From Mesorhizobium huakuii (GTDB lineage Bacteria > Pseudomonadota > Alphaproteobacteria > Rhizobiales > Rhizobiaceae): a stretch of 64,000 nucleotides of DNA. A program made the position numbers and the translations under genes. The notes under the pieces are model-generated. The model had not been told where the DNA came from. It saw only the letters and a program-made list of their open reading frames with translations, and did not search any database. Location: the NCBI RefSeq assembly GCF_030160235.1, contig NZ_BSNY01000005.1, forward strand, positions 62,001 through 126,000, written 5' to 3'. This document shows, piece after piece, positions 43,815 through 53,305 of this stretch (positions are counted from its first letter, which is position 1; each line of letters starts with the position of its first letter).

Positions 43815-44489
43815 TCAGACGTCGATCGGCTGTGATGGAACCCAGCCGAATACCGCCAGGACGCCACGCGCCATCCACATGATGTCGGAGACGATGGTGC
43901 GCCGCGGATAGTAGGAGAGGTCGAGTCTGGCTTTGGCGGGGAACATAACCTCCCGATAAAACAGGATCGGATCCGCGGATCGGGGGAAGAAATGCGCCTC
44001 GTGCCGGAAGAGCACCTGGGTTGGCCCCAGCAGGCCGGGCTTGTATTGCAGGACGGCCTCGAGGCCGCCCCGGAAACAATCGGCGAAGGCCATGCTCTCG
44101 GGTCGCGGCCCGACGATCGCCATCTCGCCTTTCAGGACGTTCCACAGCTGCGGCAGTTCGTCGAATTTTGTTGCCGCGAGGAACCGGCCCACCGTCGTCA
44201 TGCGGCTGTCGCCCACGACGGTCAGCGCGAGGCCTTGGGAATCGCAGTTCACACCGAACTTACGGAATTTGTACATGCGGAAGGGTCGGCCACCGGCGCC
44301 CATGCGGGTTTGTGCGAACAAGACCGAGCCACCGCCTTCGAGCAGAAGCGCCCCGGCGATCAAAAGCATCAGCGGTGCAAATACGATGGTCGCGGCGCCG
44401 GCGACCACGAGATCGAGCGAGCGCCTTGCCAAGCCGTGAGCGGGGCCTGGGACGAACCGCCGGTGAAGGGAAACATCCAACGCGTTCAT
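43815..44489 (-). CDS. Initiating sugar-1-phosphate transferase (bacterial sugar transferase family)
   Basis: This encodes 224 residues, the small PglC-like size. One hydrophobic segment (about residues 28-50, LVVAGAATIVFAPLMLLIAGALLL) precedes the cytoplasmic catalytic domain. Family blocks are GGRPFRMYKFRKF, TKFDELPQLWNVLKGEMAIVGPRPE and YKPGLLGPTQV. It attaches the first sugar phosphate to undecaprenyl phosphate. Its start overlaps the aminotransferase stop (ATGA), and it sits beside sugar-synthesis genes, so the amino sugar made there is probably the first residue of the repeat unit. Confidence 0.87.
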   Translation of the reverse strand: MNALDVSLHRRFVPGPAHGLARRSLDLVVAGAATIVFAPLMLLIAGALLLEGGGSVLFAQTRMGAGGRPFRMYKFRKFGVNCDSQGLALTVVGDSRMTTVGRFLAATKFDELPQLWNVLKGEMAIVGPRPESMAFADCFRGGLEAVLQYKPGLLGPTQVLFRHEAHFFPRSADPILFYREVMFPAKARLDLSYYPRRTIVSDIMWMARGVLAVFGWVPSQPIDV

Positions 44490-45622
44490 GCGGCAGTTCC
44501 TGTCTGGGCGCCGCCGTTGAGTGCACTTGCGAGTGCAGCCACAACCGCTTCGGCGACCGGTGAAGTGATCTGGGGGTGCAGAGGAATTGTCAGCTCTCGC
44601 TGAGCAAAGTCCTCTGTACGCGGCAAGGCAACGCCGGGGTAACGCTCACGATAGAACGTCATGTGGTGCACCGGCGGATAGTGAATCGTGGTCTGTATGC
44701 CCTGCGCCCGCAGTTCGTCGATAACCTCCTGCCGTCTCGCGTAGCGCGGCAGGAGGACCGGCATGATGTGGTGAGCCGACGTGCGGGGTTCGCTGAATGG
44801 AATGGTCACGGCCGGGCAATGTTCCGCGATGAGGCGCCGGTACAGGACGGCCAGGATACGCCTGATCTCGTTCCACTCTTGCAGGTTTTGCAGTTGGACC
44901 AGCCCAATCGCCGCCCGCATCTCGTCCATGCGGTAGTTGAACCCGAGCATGGTGACATCATATTGCGGGGTGCGGCTGTTCAGCCGCTGATGTGTCCCGC
45001 TGGTCATCCCGTGCCCGCGGGCCTGGCGGATCTTGTCGAGCAGATCGGGGTCGCGGGCGATCACGGCGCCCCCTTCCGCCGTCGTCATGTTCTTGTTGCC
45101 GTAGAAGCTGAAGGCAGCCGCGGCGCCGAACGTTCCCACCTCCCTCAGGCCGGGCGCATGCGCGGCGTCCTCGATGATATGGAGCCCTCGAACCCGGGCG
45201 AACCGCTGCCATTGTTCCCGATTGGCGAGATAGCCCGCGAAGTGAACGAGAATGACCGCCTTTGTGCGTGGTGTGCACCGCGCTTCGGCTTCCGCGAGCG
45301 ACATCAACGGTACGTCGACCGACTCGATATCGACAAAGACGGGAGTCGCCCCGACATAAAGCACCGCATTCGCGGTCGCCACGAAAGTCAGCGACGGGAC
45401 CAGTACCTCGTCGCCAGGTCCTATTCCCAAGGCATGCAGGATGAGATGAAGCGCCGCAGTGCAGGAACCGACCGCCACGCAATCTCGCGCGCCATGCATA
45501 TCGGCAAAGGCCAGTTCGAAAGCGCGTACCTGTTCCCCCATGGTAAGCCAGCCGCTGTCAATCACCTTTGACAGGGCTGCCTTCTCCGGCACGCCTAGGA
45601 TTGGGGCGCTCACCAAGAGCAT
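44486..45622 (-). CDS. DegT/DnrJ-type sugar aminotransferase
   Basis: This encodes 378 residues. It is a PLP enzyme of fold type I that transfers an amino group to a keto sugar nucleotide. The PLP lysine is Lys177 (SFYGNKNMTTAEGG) and the ring-binding aspartate is Asp152 (IIEDAAHA). Family blocks include PSLTFVATANAVLYVGATPVFVDI and GFNYRMDEMRAAIG. The neighbouring dehydratase would supply its substrate. It follows the nucleotidyltransferase by about 50 bases. Confidence 0.88.
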   Translation of the reverse strand: MLLVSAPILGVPEKAALSKVIDSGWLTMGEQVRAFELAFADMHGARDCVAVGSCTAALHLILHALGIGPGDEVLVPSLTFVATANAVLYVGATPVFVDIESVDVPLMSLAEAEARCTPRTKAVILVHFAGYLANREQWQRFARVRGLHIIEDAAHAPGLREVGTFGAAAAFSFYGNKNMTTAEGGAVIARDPDLLDKIRQARGHGMTSGTHQRLNSRTPQYDVTMLGFNYRMDEMRAAIGLVQLQNLQEWNEIRRILAVLYRRLIAEHCPAVTIPFSEPRTSAHHIMPVLLPRYARRQEVIDELRAQGIQTTIHYPPVHHMTFYRERYPGVALPRTEDFAQRELTIPLHPQITSPVAEAVVAALASALNGGAQTGTAA

Positions 45623-45673
45623 CTTGACCTCCTAAAAATCCTTACGGTGGGTTCGGCCTCTACATCCGGATTT

Positions 45674-46396
45674 TCATGCGGCCGCGGCCGCGACCTCGAT
45701 CGAGGTCGATTGCTCTTCCCAGGCAATCGCCTGCGCATTCTGGAAGTCATCGACGCGACCGATGTCGAGCCAGAGACCGTCATGCTTGTACACGTGCACG
45801 GTCGTGCCGCCCTGCATCATCTGCAGCATCAGGTCATCGAACCCAAATGGGATGCCGGAAGGAATGAACCGCAGGACATCGGGGTTCATGCAGTAGATGC
45901 CCATGCTGACGAGGTGGGAAAGCGTCGGCTTTTCCCGGAAGAGCTGAACGGCATTGTCGATCTCGTCGATGACGCCGAAATCCATCTTGATGAGGCGGCA
46001 AGCGGTGGCGATCGTAACCGGATCCTTATGCATGCGGTGCGCGGCCACAAACCGGCTGAGGCTCAGGTCGGTAAGAACATCGCCGTTGAGTACGACAAAT
46101 GTGTCGTTCAGTTCATCCCTGATCAGAGAGAGAGGTCCTATGGTGCCCAACGGCTCCATTTCCTGCGTGTATTTGATCTTCAGATTCCATTGCGATCCGT
46201 CGCCGCAGACGCTGCGGATCAGGTGCCCGAGATACCCGGTCGTGATATAGACCTCTTCGATGCCGTTGCGCCGCAGCCACTTCAGAAGCAGCTCCAGAAC
46301 GGGCCTGGCCCCTATCGGCATCAAGGGTTTCGGCAGGACGGACGTGAAGGGCCGGAGGCGTGTACCCATCCCACCACATTGAATCACCGCTTTCAT
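45674..46396 (-). CDS. Sugar-1-phosphate nucleotidyltransferase
   Basis: This encodes 240 residues from the ATG at 46396, preceded by AGGAGG. The catalytic motif is IQCGGMGTRLRPFTSVLPKPLMPI, with GDVL as the metal-binding aspartate region. There is no C-terminal left-handed helix or CBS domain, so it is the short form, similar to enzymes that make GDP- or dTDP-type activated sugars. The C-terminus is Ala-rich. It is first in the minus-strand operon and provides the activated sugar for the dehydratase and aminotransferase downstream. Confidence 0.85.
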   Translation of the reverse strand: MKAVIQCGGMGTRLRPFTSVLPKPLMPIGARPVLELLLKWLRRNGIEEVYITTGYLGHLIRSVCGDGSQWNLKIKYTQEMEPLGTIGPLSLIRDELNDTFVVLNGDVLTDLSLSRFVAAHRMHKDPVTIATACRLIKMDFGVIDEIDNAVQLFREKPTLSHLVSMGIYCMNPDVLRFIPSGIPFGFDDLMLQMMQGGTTVHVYKHDGLWLDIGRVDDFQNAQAIAWEEQSTSIEVAAAAA

Positions 46397-46963
46397 CCGA
46401 TCCTCCTGATTTGCAGTTGGCTGTGTCCGGGCATTTCGTTTTTCGAGTTCATTCGGATCTGGCATTCCGTCAAATCCGGCTCGACCTCGGCGGCAATCCG
46501 AACATCATATTTGAAGGGTATGTGACAGCCGGGGCGGCTGTCGTCGTGCATTCGAATGGTACCGATCCAAAGCGTTTCCGGTATTAGATAGCCGCGAGAC
46601 CAAGGACGGACCCAAGCATCTGGACCTGGCCATGAGACAAATGAAGCTGAACGATTCTTGCGATCAAAAAGCAGCGATCCGCCAAGTGCCGGAACCGGCC
46701 CGAGCACCCTTAGTGAAGGCAGGTGCCGTCACATTGGGACGGGATGCGAGCGTTAAAAAAAATAACGACGGGTTTTCGCAAATTAGTATTATATTAGCCA
46801 TTCGTGATGTGCGTGGGTTGGGACGCTGCGAACATCACGGTGATGTGATGACCAGCGGTTGGCCACGATTTCAGGGATCGCCGCGGTTCTTACCATCACA
46901 CAGAAATGGGAGGTTCCGGCGGATGTTCTCGTCGGGAACCGGGTAACGCGTTGGGGTAGTTCA
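46397..46963. promoter_or_regulatory. Divergent regulatory region with inverted repeat
   Basis: About 570 bases between the polysaccharide operon and a response-regulator gene, no supported gene. An AT-rich core near 46750-46800 contains CGTTA-AAAAAAA-TAACG (46751-46767), a perfect 5-bp inverted repeat, a candidate operator or UP-like element for one or both promoters. Confidence 0.4.
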
Positions 46964-47641
46964 ATGTATCGGATCGTCATCGCCGACGATCACGGCTTGT
47001 ATCGGCGCGGCCTTCGGCTGGCACTTATGGCTGGAATTCCAAGCGTCGAAATATTCGAGGCCGCGTGTTTCGATGCTGTGGTCAATCTTCTGGAGGAGCA
47101 GGCATCCATCGATCTTGCGATCCTCGACCTGAACATGCCTGGGCTGTTTAACCAGGAGGTGCTCAGCGACGTTCTCTCTGCGTATCCCGACACACGTTTT
47201 GCGATCGTTTCCGGGGACGATTCCCGCTCGGAGATCCTGACCGCTCTTTCGATCGGGCTTCACGGCTACATCGTCAAATCGCAGAAAGACGAAGAAGTCG
47301 TGCTGGCGGTAAATGAGATCCTTGCGGGCCGAATCTATGTGCCATCACTTTTGTCTCGGACGTCTGGCGACCAAAGAGCGTATGCCGCCCTGCCCTCGGC
47401 GAAAAATCCAATCCGTCAGCGCATGGGCTCAAGCGATCTTGGCAGACTGACATCGAGGCAACGGGACGTCCTCAAGCTGATGGCGGAAGGGTACTCGAAC
47501 AAGGAGATCGCCCGCAATCTGGATATTGCCGAGGCGACAACGAAAATCCATGCCGCCGCCATTCTGCGCGAGCTCGGGGTGCGAAACCGGACTGAAGCAG
47601 CCGTTTTGCTGCAAAGCTGGCTGTCGAGAAATGTGAACTGA
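46964..47641 (+). CDS. LuxR/NarL-type response regulator
   Basis: This encodes 225 residues from the ATG at 46964 (GGGG seven bases upstream). The receiver domain has the acidic pocket in VIADDHG, the phosphorylation site in LAILDLNMPG and the conserved lysine in YIVKSQ. The LuxR helix-turn-helix is LTSRQRDVLKLMAEGYSNKEIARNL. It is convergent with a histidine kinase gene 42 bases away, the likely partner, and is divergent from the polysaccharide operon, its likely target. Confidence 0.9.
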   Translation: MYRIVIADDHGLYRRGLRLALMAGIPSVEIFEAACFDAVVNLLEEQASIDLAILDLNMPGLFNQEVLSDVLSAYPDTRFAIVSGDDSRSEILTALSIGLHGYIVKSQKDEEVVLAVNEILAGRIYVPSLLSRTSGDQRAYAALPSAKNPIRQRMGSSDLGRLTSRQRDVLKLMAEGYSNKEIARNLDIAEATTKIHAAAILRELGVRNRTEAAVLLQSWLSRNVN

Positions 47642-47683
47642 TGTTCGCCACCCGAAGCGGGGGAACGGTTCGGGCGGCATGCA

Positions 47684-49426
47684 CTACAACTCAATTTCCT
47701 TCCGCGATAACCGCAACGAATATCGCAATCCGTATTCCGATATTTCCAATTTCGGCGAATGCCCGACAAGCGGCGTGCCGTCCACGCCGATTATCATGGA
47801 CCCGAACCCGTGGCGCACGACGTTTGAGTTCTTCCGACGTCCCGATTCCACCCAATCGAACACGAGATCGTCCCCTGCGCCGTCGGATGCGAATTGCCAC
47901 TTAACTCCGACCTTGCCTTGAGAGTCACCCAACGCGCCATGTTTCACGGAGTTTGTCGTCAGTTCGTGAAGGATCATCGCAAAGCTCTCTGCAACGCCGC
48001 TTGGCACTGTGAGTGAGGGGCCGCTGATCGTTATGTCCCGTGTCTCCTTGAAGGGCTGCAACTCCTGAGCCACGAGATCGTGGAGCATCCCCGACAGGCT
48101 GCTATGACGAGACAGGATGAGATGCGTCGATTCCAGCGTTCTGATCCGATCGATCAGCATCTCCTTGTATTTGGCAACGTCGTTCTCGGGAACATTGATC
48201 ATTTTTACCAGGGCCGTGATCACCGGGAACAAATTGCTGAACCGATGGCGGTCTTCGAGCATGATGCGCTCGCTCTTCTTTACGGCGGCGCGAAGAAGCG
48301 TGGTCTGTCGACGTTCGGTCAGATCGGCCGCCACCCCGATGCGCATTGCGCGGTCGCCATGCTCTTCCTGCCGTCCGCGCAGGGCAACCCAGCGTACGTG
48401 CCCATCCATCCGCCTGACGCGAATCTCGACATCGTAGTTCACTGCCGGCGAGGGTTTTACCGAGGCAGCCAATTTCGGCCAGTCGGCCGGATGGACGACG
48501 GCCGAGAGTTCTTCCAGGGAGCGGACGGGCTTGGAGGGCATGCCGAGAATGTCCCAGAACTTGCCGGAGCCCGCGACTGTCCCCTCCTTGATATCTATTC
48601 GCCACGTGCCCAGGCGTCCGGCGGACAGAGCGAGATCGAGCCATTCCTTCTGAGCCCGGAGAGCCTCGCGTGCGGCTCGTCGCTCGGAAATATCGTCGAC
48701 CACCACGAACACGCTCTCGGTGGATGCCTCGTCAGGCCGCGACGAGGACAGGGCCAGGCGGGCCCAGAATGCCTTGCCGTCCTTGCGCAACACGCGAATA
48801 TCGGCGGCCGACGACGCGGCGCCATTATCCAGGTCTTTCAACAAGGCTCGCACGGCATCTCGATCGTCGGGAAGAACGAGCCCTTCCAGGTTCAGATGGG
48901 CAAGTTCCTTTTCTGCGTAGCCGGTCATTTCCAAAAGACGTCTGTTCGATTGCAACAGTTCGCCATGTCGGTTGGCATTCGCAAAACCCAAGGCGGCGCG
49001 CTCGAAGGCCCAACGATAGCGGCTCTCGGCTGCATCGATGGCTGCGAGCCTCGCCTGTGCAACCTCGAGCGCCCCGCGCAAATCCTGTCGCAGGCGGTGG
49101 AACACGGATGCGATCAGGCCACCCGAGACCAGAAGGAAGATGGCGCTCGTCCAATCTTCAGCAGAGAGTTGGGCGTTCAGGACGCGTCGCATCCACAAGC
49201 CTGCGGCGGCCATGAGAAGCGTTGCAGCGATGGCAACCAACCGCCCTTCGAGGTACCCAATAACAATAATTACGGGGATAAACGCAATAAACGTCACCTC
49301 CTGGCCGATATATATCGTATTTATCGCTTCGAGTATTACCGATACCGCAAGCACCAATAGCGAAGCTACATGAGCCAACGGGGTGCTTGACACGTTCGAT
49401 TTGAGCCAGCGCAGATACGAACCCAT
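47684..49426 (-). CDS. Membrane sensor histidine kinase (HWE/HisKA_2 type) with PAS domains
   Basis: This encodes 580 residues. Four hydrophobic segments lie in the first 115 residues, followed by two PAS domains (about 135-260, starting YRWAFERAALGFANANRHG, and 265-380, starting WLDLALSAGRLGTWRID). The dimerisation helix has EDRHRFSNLFPVI with the likely phosphorylated histidine in the HWE/HisKA_2 style. The ATPase domain shows MILHELTTNSVKHGAL and a degenerate G-box. PAS domains of this type often bind small ligands, but none is predicted. It probably signals to the convergent response regulator. Confidence 0.87.
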   Translation of the reverse strand: MGSYLRWLKSNVSSTPLAHVASLLVLAVSVILEAINTIYIGQEVTFIAFIPVIIVIGYLEGRLVAIAATLLMAAAGLWMRRVLNAQLSAEDWTSAIFLLVSGGLIASVFHRLRQDLRGALEVAQARLAAIDAAESRYRWAFERAALGFANANRHGELLQSNRRLLEMTGYAEKELAHLNLEGLVLPDDRDAVRALLKDLDNGAASSAADIRVLRKDGKAFWARLALSSSRPDEASTESVFVVVDDISERRAAREALRAQKEWLDLALSAGRLGTWRIDIKEGTVAGSGKFWDILGMPSKPVRSLEELSAVVHPADWPKLAASVKPSPAVNYDVEIRVRRMDGHVRWVALRGRQEEHGDRAMRIGVAADLTERRQTTLLRAAVKKSERIMLEDRHRFSNLFPVITALVKMINVPENDVAKYKEMLIDRIRTLESTHLILSRHSSLSGMLHDLVAQELQPFKETRDITISGPSLTVPSGVAESFAMILHELTTNSVKHGALGDSQGKVGVKWQFASDGAGDDLVFDWVESGRRKNSNVVRHGFGSMIIGVDGTPLVGHSPKLEISEYGLRYSLRLSRKEIEL

Positions 49427-49716
49427 GCGCCAGACTACAACCTTATGTCTAGCTCGTCGAGACTAGGCCGCTAGGGGGCAGCCTAGTACCACTGCCCGAT
49501 TGCCATGCCTTTGCCTGCGAATAGAATCAAGGTCGGCAGGGTTCTTCAAGGAAGCCACATTCAAAGAAACGCTGCGGAAAATCCTTCCGCAGATTTCTAG
49601 GGCTGTATCGAAATTCTAGTCGAAGGAGCGCATTCCCGTCAGAAGGCGGAATCAAGAGCAAGTAAATCACACAAGATTTACTTGGGTCGGTAGCAACTGG
49701 GGTTGGGGTAGAAGCG
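49427..49716. promoter_or_regulatory. Divergent regulatory region with 8-bp inverted repeat
   Basis: CTGCGGAA-AATCC-TTCCGCAG at 49572-49592 is a perfect 8-bp inverted repeat between the kinase gene and a LuxR-type gene. No gene is seen in these 290 bases. It could be an operator or a leader hairpin. Confidence 0.45.
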
Positions 49717-50394
49717 ATGACACTGATCGAGAGGCGCAACGAAACCGTTGCAGTCAACCAATACATTGTATTGAAAGATACTCATCACGCACGTCCGATA
49801 CATCTATCGGATCGACCAGACGCCAGACCTGGCGGGCCGCAGCGACGCAGTTTGGAATCCATAACCGGCATGCTTGATCGCATCGGCTGCGGCTATCTCG
49901 TGCTGGACCGCGACAGGAAAGTAATCGAATGGAACACAGCCGCGCAGGACACGCTTGAGCGCCAGGGCGAACCAGCTGACACGGCCGTCGAGCTGTCCGC
50001 GGGGCTAAGGCGGCTGGTCGCGAATGTTCCGGTCCATTTCCAGCCGGGCTCGCTCTCATGGGTGGTAATCCGCAGCAGAGGCGACAGGCCTGTGATCCTG
50101 AACGAGACGGGTGTCGTCACGCCCGACGGGACAAGCATAGTCGCATTGCTGGACCGGGAGAACACATCGGCGGCCAACCCTCAGACCTTGCAAAGGATGT
50201 TCGGTTTGACCAGCGCGGAAACGCAGCTGGCCTTGCGCCTGGCGCAAGGCGACGCGCCCCTGGAGATTGCCCGCAGCTGGCATCTCAGCCGCACGACGAT
50301 CCGCTCCCAGCTCGCCTCGCTGTTCGCCAAGACCGAAACAAGGCGCCAGGCTGAACTGGTGGCTCTTCTGGGGCGCATTTCGGTCCTGCCATGA
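49717..50394 (+). CDS. PAS-LuxR transcriptional regulator
   Basis: This encodes 225 residues. A PAS-like domain covers about residues 45-150 (MLDRIGCGYLVLDRDRKVIEWNTAAQDTL). The C-terminal helix-turn-helix is FGLTSAETQLALRLAQGDAPLEIARSWHLSRTT in two adjoining parts, followed by the usual end. It has no receiver domain, so it would respond directly to a ligand or protein partner. It lies upstream of the UDP-glucuronate epimerase gene and is a candidate second regulator of the polysaccharide genes. Confidence 0.8.
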   Translation: MTLIERRNETVAVNQYIVLKDTHHARPIHLSDRPDARPGGPQRRSLESITGMLDRIGCGYLVLDRDRKVIEWNTAAQDTLERQGEPADTAVELSAGLRRLVANVPVHFQPGSLSWVVIRSRGDRPVILNETGVVTPDGTSIVALLDRENTSAANPQTLQRMFGLTSAETQLALRLAQGDAPLEIARSWHLSRTTIRSQLASLFAKTETRRQAELVALLGRISVLP

Positions 50395-50580
50395 AATAGC
50401 GATTGCGGCGGACGTCAGGACCCGCCCGAATTGGGCAAACCGAGGTAGTGCCATGGCAACGCGGCTGCACATTCCGCGGCCGCGGTTGCGCGGATTGCAA
50501 GACTCGCGGTGCCATCTCCAGCCTTTCGACGCGCCATCGAACTCGGGCGGCGCGGACTCTCGTAATCGGGGTGACTTGCC

Positions 50581-51708
50581 ATGGCCGAAACAATTTCGGC
50601 GGTCCACAAGCTGACGGATTCCGCGCGTAGGCGGTCGGATGGGGCTGTCTTGAAACTCGCGCGCGCGGGACCGATCGTCGTCACGGGCGCCGCCGGATTC
50701 ATCGGGTTTCACGTCGCGTTGCGGCTTTTGCGGCGCGGCCTTGTCGTTGTCGGCGTCGACAATTTTACGCCCTACTACGACGTCGGGCTAAAGGAGGCGC
50801 GATTTGCGCAGCTCTGTGCCGAGCCGAGGTTCACCCCCATGCGGATGGACCTGGCGAACCCGGCGCTGGTGAAGGCCCTGTTTTCCGACTTCCAACCATC
50901 GCATTTCGTGCACCTCGCCGCCCAGGCAGGGGTGCGTTACTCGCTCGCCGATCCGCATGCCTATGTGCAGTCGAACATAGTCGCGTTTCTGAATGTGCTG
51001 GAGGGCTGCCGGCACGCCGGCGTCAGCCATCTCGTCTATGCCTCGTCGAGCTCCGTCTACGGCGCCAATCGAAGCATCCCGTTTTCAGAGCACCATGGCG
51101 CCAGCCATCCGGTCAGTTTTTATGCCGCGACCAAAAGCGCGAATGAATGCATGGCGCATTCCTACAGCCACCTGTTCGGCTTGCCGGTGACAGGATTGCG
51201 CTTCTTCACCGTCTATGGTCCCTGGGGCAGGCCTGACATGGCTGTCTATACGTTCACCCATGCCATCGCCGAGGGGCGGACGATTGAGATTGCCAATGCC
51301 GGCCGCGTATGGCGGGATTTCACCTATATCGACGACATCGTGGAGGGGGTGGTTCGCGTGCTCGCCGCGCCGCCTCGTCCGGATCCGGGTTGGGACAGCC
51401 GCGCGGCTGATCCCGCCACCAGTTCGGCGCCGTATCGGATCTACAACATCGGCAATGACCGGCCCGAAGAAATCAACCGTCTGATCGCGATCATCGAGAC
51501 TGCCCTTGGCCGCCGCGCCCTTCGCGTCAACGTGCCCCTGCCTCCAGGTGACGTCCTGAAAACCCGTGCCGACGTCAGCGACCTCCGCCGCGCGGTCGGC
51601 TTCGCGCCGGCGACGGCGCTCGAGGACGGCGTGCGACGTTTCGTGGAATGGTACCGGGATTTCCATGCAAGCCCCGCCGACCGGGAACGAGCGGTCATTC
51701 AGGCATAG
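50581..51708 (+). CDS. UDP-glucuronate 4-epimerase (LspL-like)
   Basis: This encodes 375 residues. The NAD motif is VTGAAGFIGFH, and VDNFTPYYDVGLKEARFAQL is the signature of UDP-glucuronate epimerases. The catalytic residues are Ser in ASSSSVYG and YAATK (YxxxK). FTVYGPWGRPDMA and FTYIDDIVEGV complete the pattern. It would make UDP-galacturonate for an acidic polysaccharide or lipopolysaccharide. The first 30 residues before the Rossmann fold are extra and poorly conserved, so a later start such as the TTG/GTG positions near 50650 is possible. It is convergent with the acyltransferase gene. Confidence 0.87.
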   Translation: MAETISAVHKLTDSARRRSDGAVLKLARAGPIVVTGAAGFIGFHVALRLLRRGLVVVGVDNFTPYYDVGLKEARFAQLCAEPRFTPMRMDLANPALVKALFSDFQPSHFVHLAAQAGVRYSLADPHAYVQSNIVAFLNVLEGCRHAGVSHLVYASSSSVYGANRSIPFSEHHGASHPVSFYAATKSANECMAHSYSHLFGLPVTGLRFFTVYGPWGRPDMAVYTFTHAIAEGRTIEIANAGRVWRDFTYIDDIVEGVVRVLAAPPRPDPGWDSRAADPATSSAPYRIYNIGNDRPEEINRLIAIIETALGRRALRVNVPLPPGDVLKTRADVSDLRRAVGFAPATALEDGVRRFVEWYRDFHASPADRERAVIQA

Positions 51709-51839
51709 GTGAGCCCACGGGCGGCCGGGCAGCGAGCACGACGCCGGTTCATTTGTCCGGGCCTACGGAGTTTCACGATCCAATTCAGACGCATGGGCGT
51801 TCGCGCCTGCACCGAAGCCGGCACGACGGCGCCTCTCGT

Positions 51840-53042
51840 TCAGTCTGTCTTGGGATACGCCGGCACCGGAAATGGGCGAAGCTGCTGCCGGGCACCAGGT
51901 CCGGCTCCCAAAAGGCGCCGCACACGGCGAGTCAGCGGCTTCTCGAACAAGCGGTACGTGACCAGTGCCACGCCAAAGGTGATCACGAGCGCCGACGCGA
52001 TAAAGGCCCACGGGCCGAGCACCGAAGTCAAGCCTGTTCGCACGAAGAAGATGCGCGTGGCGCGGATGACGAATGGATGCAGCAAGTAGAGAGCATAGGA
52101 CGCATCGCCGACGCCAGCGCCCCATCGCGCGGCCAGGCTCTCATGCCTCAACTCTCCTGGCGCCAAGGCAGCGCTCCAGACGATGAGAAATGCCGGAATG
52201 CCATAAACAACGGGGCGGGCAAGGCCGGCCGAGATATCGGGAAATGCCGCCGCGAGCATCAGCGCGGCCAGTCCCGTCGCAGCGACACAGGCCCTGACCA
52301 GGCCGGAGGGCCGCAGGCCGGAGGCGCACATGATCCCGATTGTCACGCCGAAAGCGAACTCGAGGATGATCGGGTCCGTCCAGAACGCGAATGGCTCTCG
52401 CAAAGGTGCCGCGAGACGCCCTGCCAATACCATCCCCGCCAGGGCAGTGAGCAGGGCGGTGACGGCCCAACGCATGGGCAGCACTATCGCCGCCGTAAAC
52501 AACACGTAGAAAAGCATCTCGTAGTTGAGCGTCCAACCGAGTTCATAGACAGGTTGAACGACGCCGTCGGGGCGAGTGGCCGGGATGAAGAAGTAGGATT
52601 CGATCACAAACCTGAAATTGATGTAGTCCTGGTTGAGAAATGAGGGAGCGAGCAATGCCACGGCAAGGTAGAGCGTGGTGACCGCCCAATAAAGCGGGAC
52701 GATCCGGGCGAGCCGGCGAGACAGAAAGAGACGCGCGCCACCCGTCTTGGCGAACAGCTGCCGAGATGTGTGCACCATGATCAGGCCGGAGATCACGAAG
52801 AAGATATCGACCCCAGCGCTCCATGGTATCGGATCCCAGGCCTGAAAGGTGCGGCCGGCCTCCAGCTCCAGGGTCGCCGCATCATGCTGTGCGTGGCGCA
52901 GCGCCACCGAAGTGGCCGCGAGGGCGCGCAAGACCTGGACCTGAGTTAGGGTTTCGCGTTGGTTGGGCTCGACAGGCGTCGACCTTTCGGACCGATGGCG
53001 CATCGGAGGCGTCGGCGCCGTCGCCAATGGTGCTTGTTGCAT
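51840..53042 (-). CDS. Membrane acyltransferase 3 family protein
   Basis: This encodes 400 residues from the ATG at 53042, preceded by GGAG seven bases upstream. About ten membrane segments are present. Family motifs are LRALAATSVALRHAQHD with the conserved histidine, WSAGVDIFFVISGLIM, and YALYLLHPFVIRATRIFF. Such enzymes O-acetylate or O-succinylate sugars in the membrane, like ExoZ and ExoH of S. meliloti. Its target here is probably the repeat unit of the polysaccharide made by the neighbouring genes. Confidence 0.87.
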   Translation of the reverse strand: MQQAPLATAPTPPMRHRSERSTPVEPNQRETLTQVQVLRALAATSVALRHAQHDAATLELEAGRTFQAWDPIPWSAGVDIFFVISGLIMVHTSRQLFAKTGGARLFLSRRLARIVPLYWAVTTLYLAVALLAPSFLNQDYINFRFVIESYFFIPATRPDGVVQPVYELGWTLNYEMLFYVLFTAAIVLPMRWAVTALLTALAGMVLAGRLAAPLREPFAFWTDPIILEFAFGVTIGIMCASGLRPSGLVRACVAATGLAALMLAAAFPDISAGLARPVVYGIPAFLIVWSAALAPGELRHESLAARWGAGVGDASYALYLLHPFVIRATRIFFVRTGLTSVLGPWAFIASALVITFGVALVTYRLFEKPLTRRVRRLLGAGPGARQQLRPFPVPAYPKTD

Positions 53043-53305
53043 GGATGCTCCGCAGCTTGCCACGATACCGTGGGGCACGTCCGGAACTCATGCATCCTTC
53101 AAATGACGGACACAGGCCTTGAAATAAACATGAGGACCCTGCCGGCATGGCGCGCGTCAAGAGGCGGGTAAGGACATCGACGCTTCTGACCTTAAGCCTT
53201 CAGCCATCGAGCCTGGGCCTCTCGCCGCAATGCCGATTAAAATGCATCCGGGCTTCGGTCACTGGCGATCCGCCATGAGCATGGAGACCAACGCACGAAG
53301 TGCCC
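53043..53305. other. Gene-free region upstream of the acyltransferase
   Basis: About 260 bases between two minus-strand genes, holding no gene or clear repeat that I can support. It likely contains the acyltransferase promoter. Confidence 0.4.
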
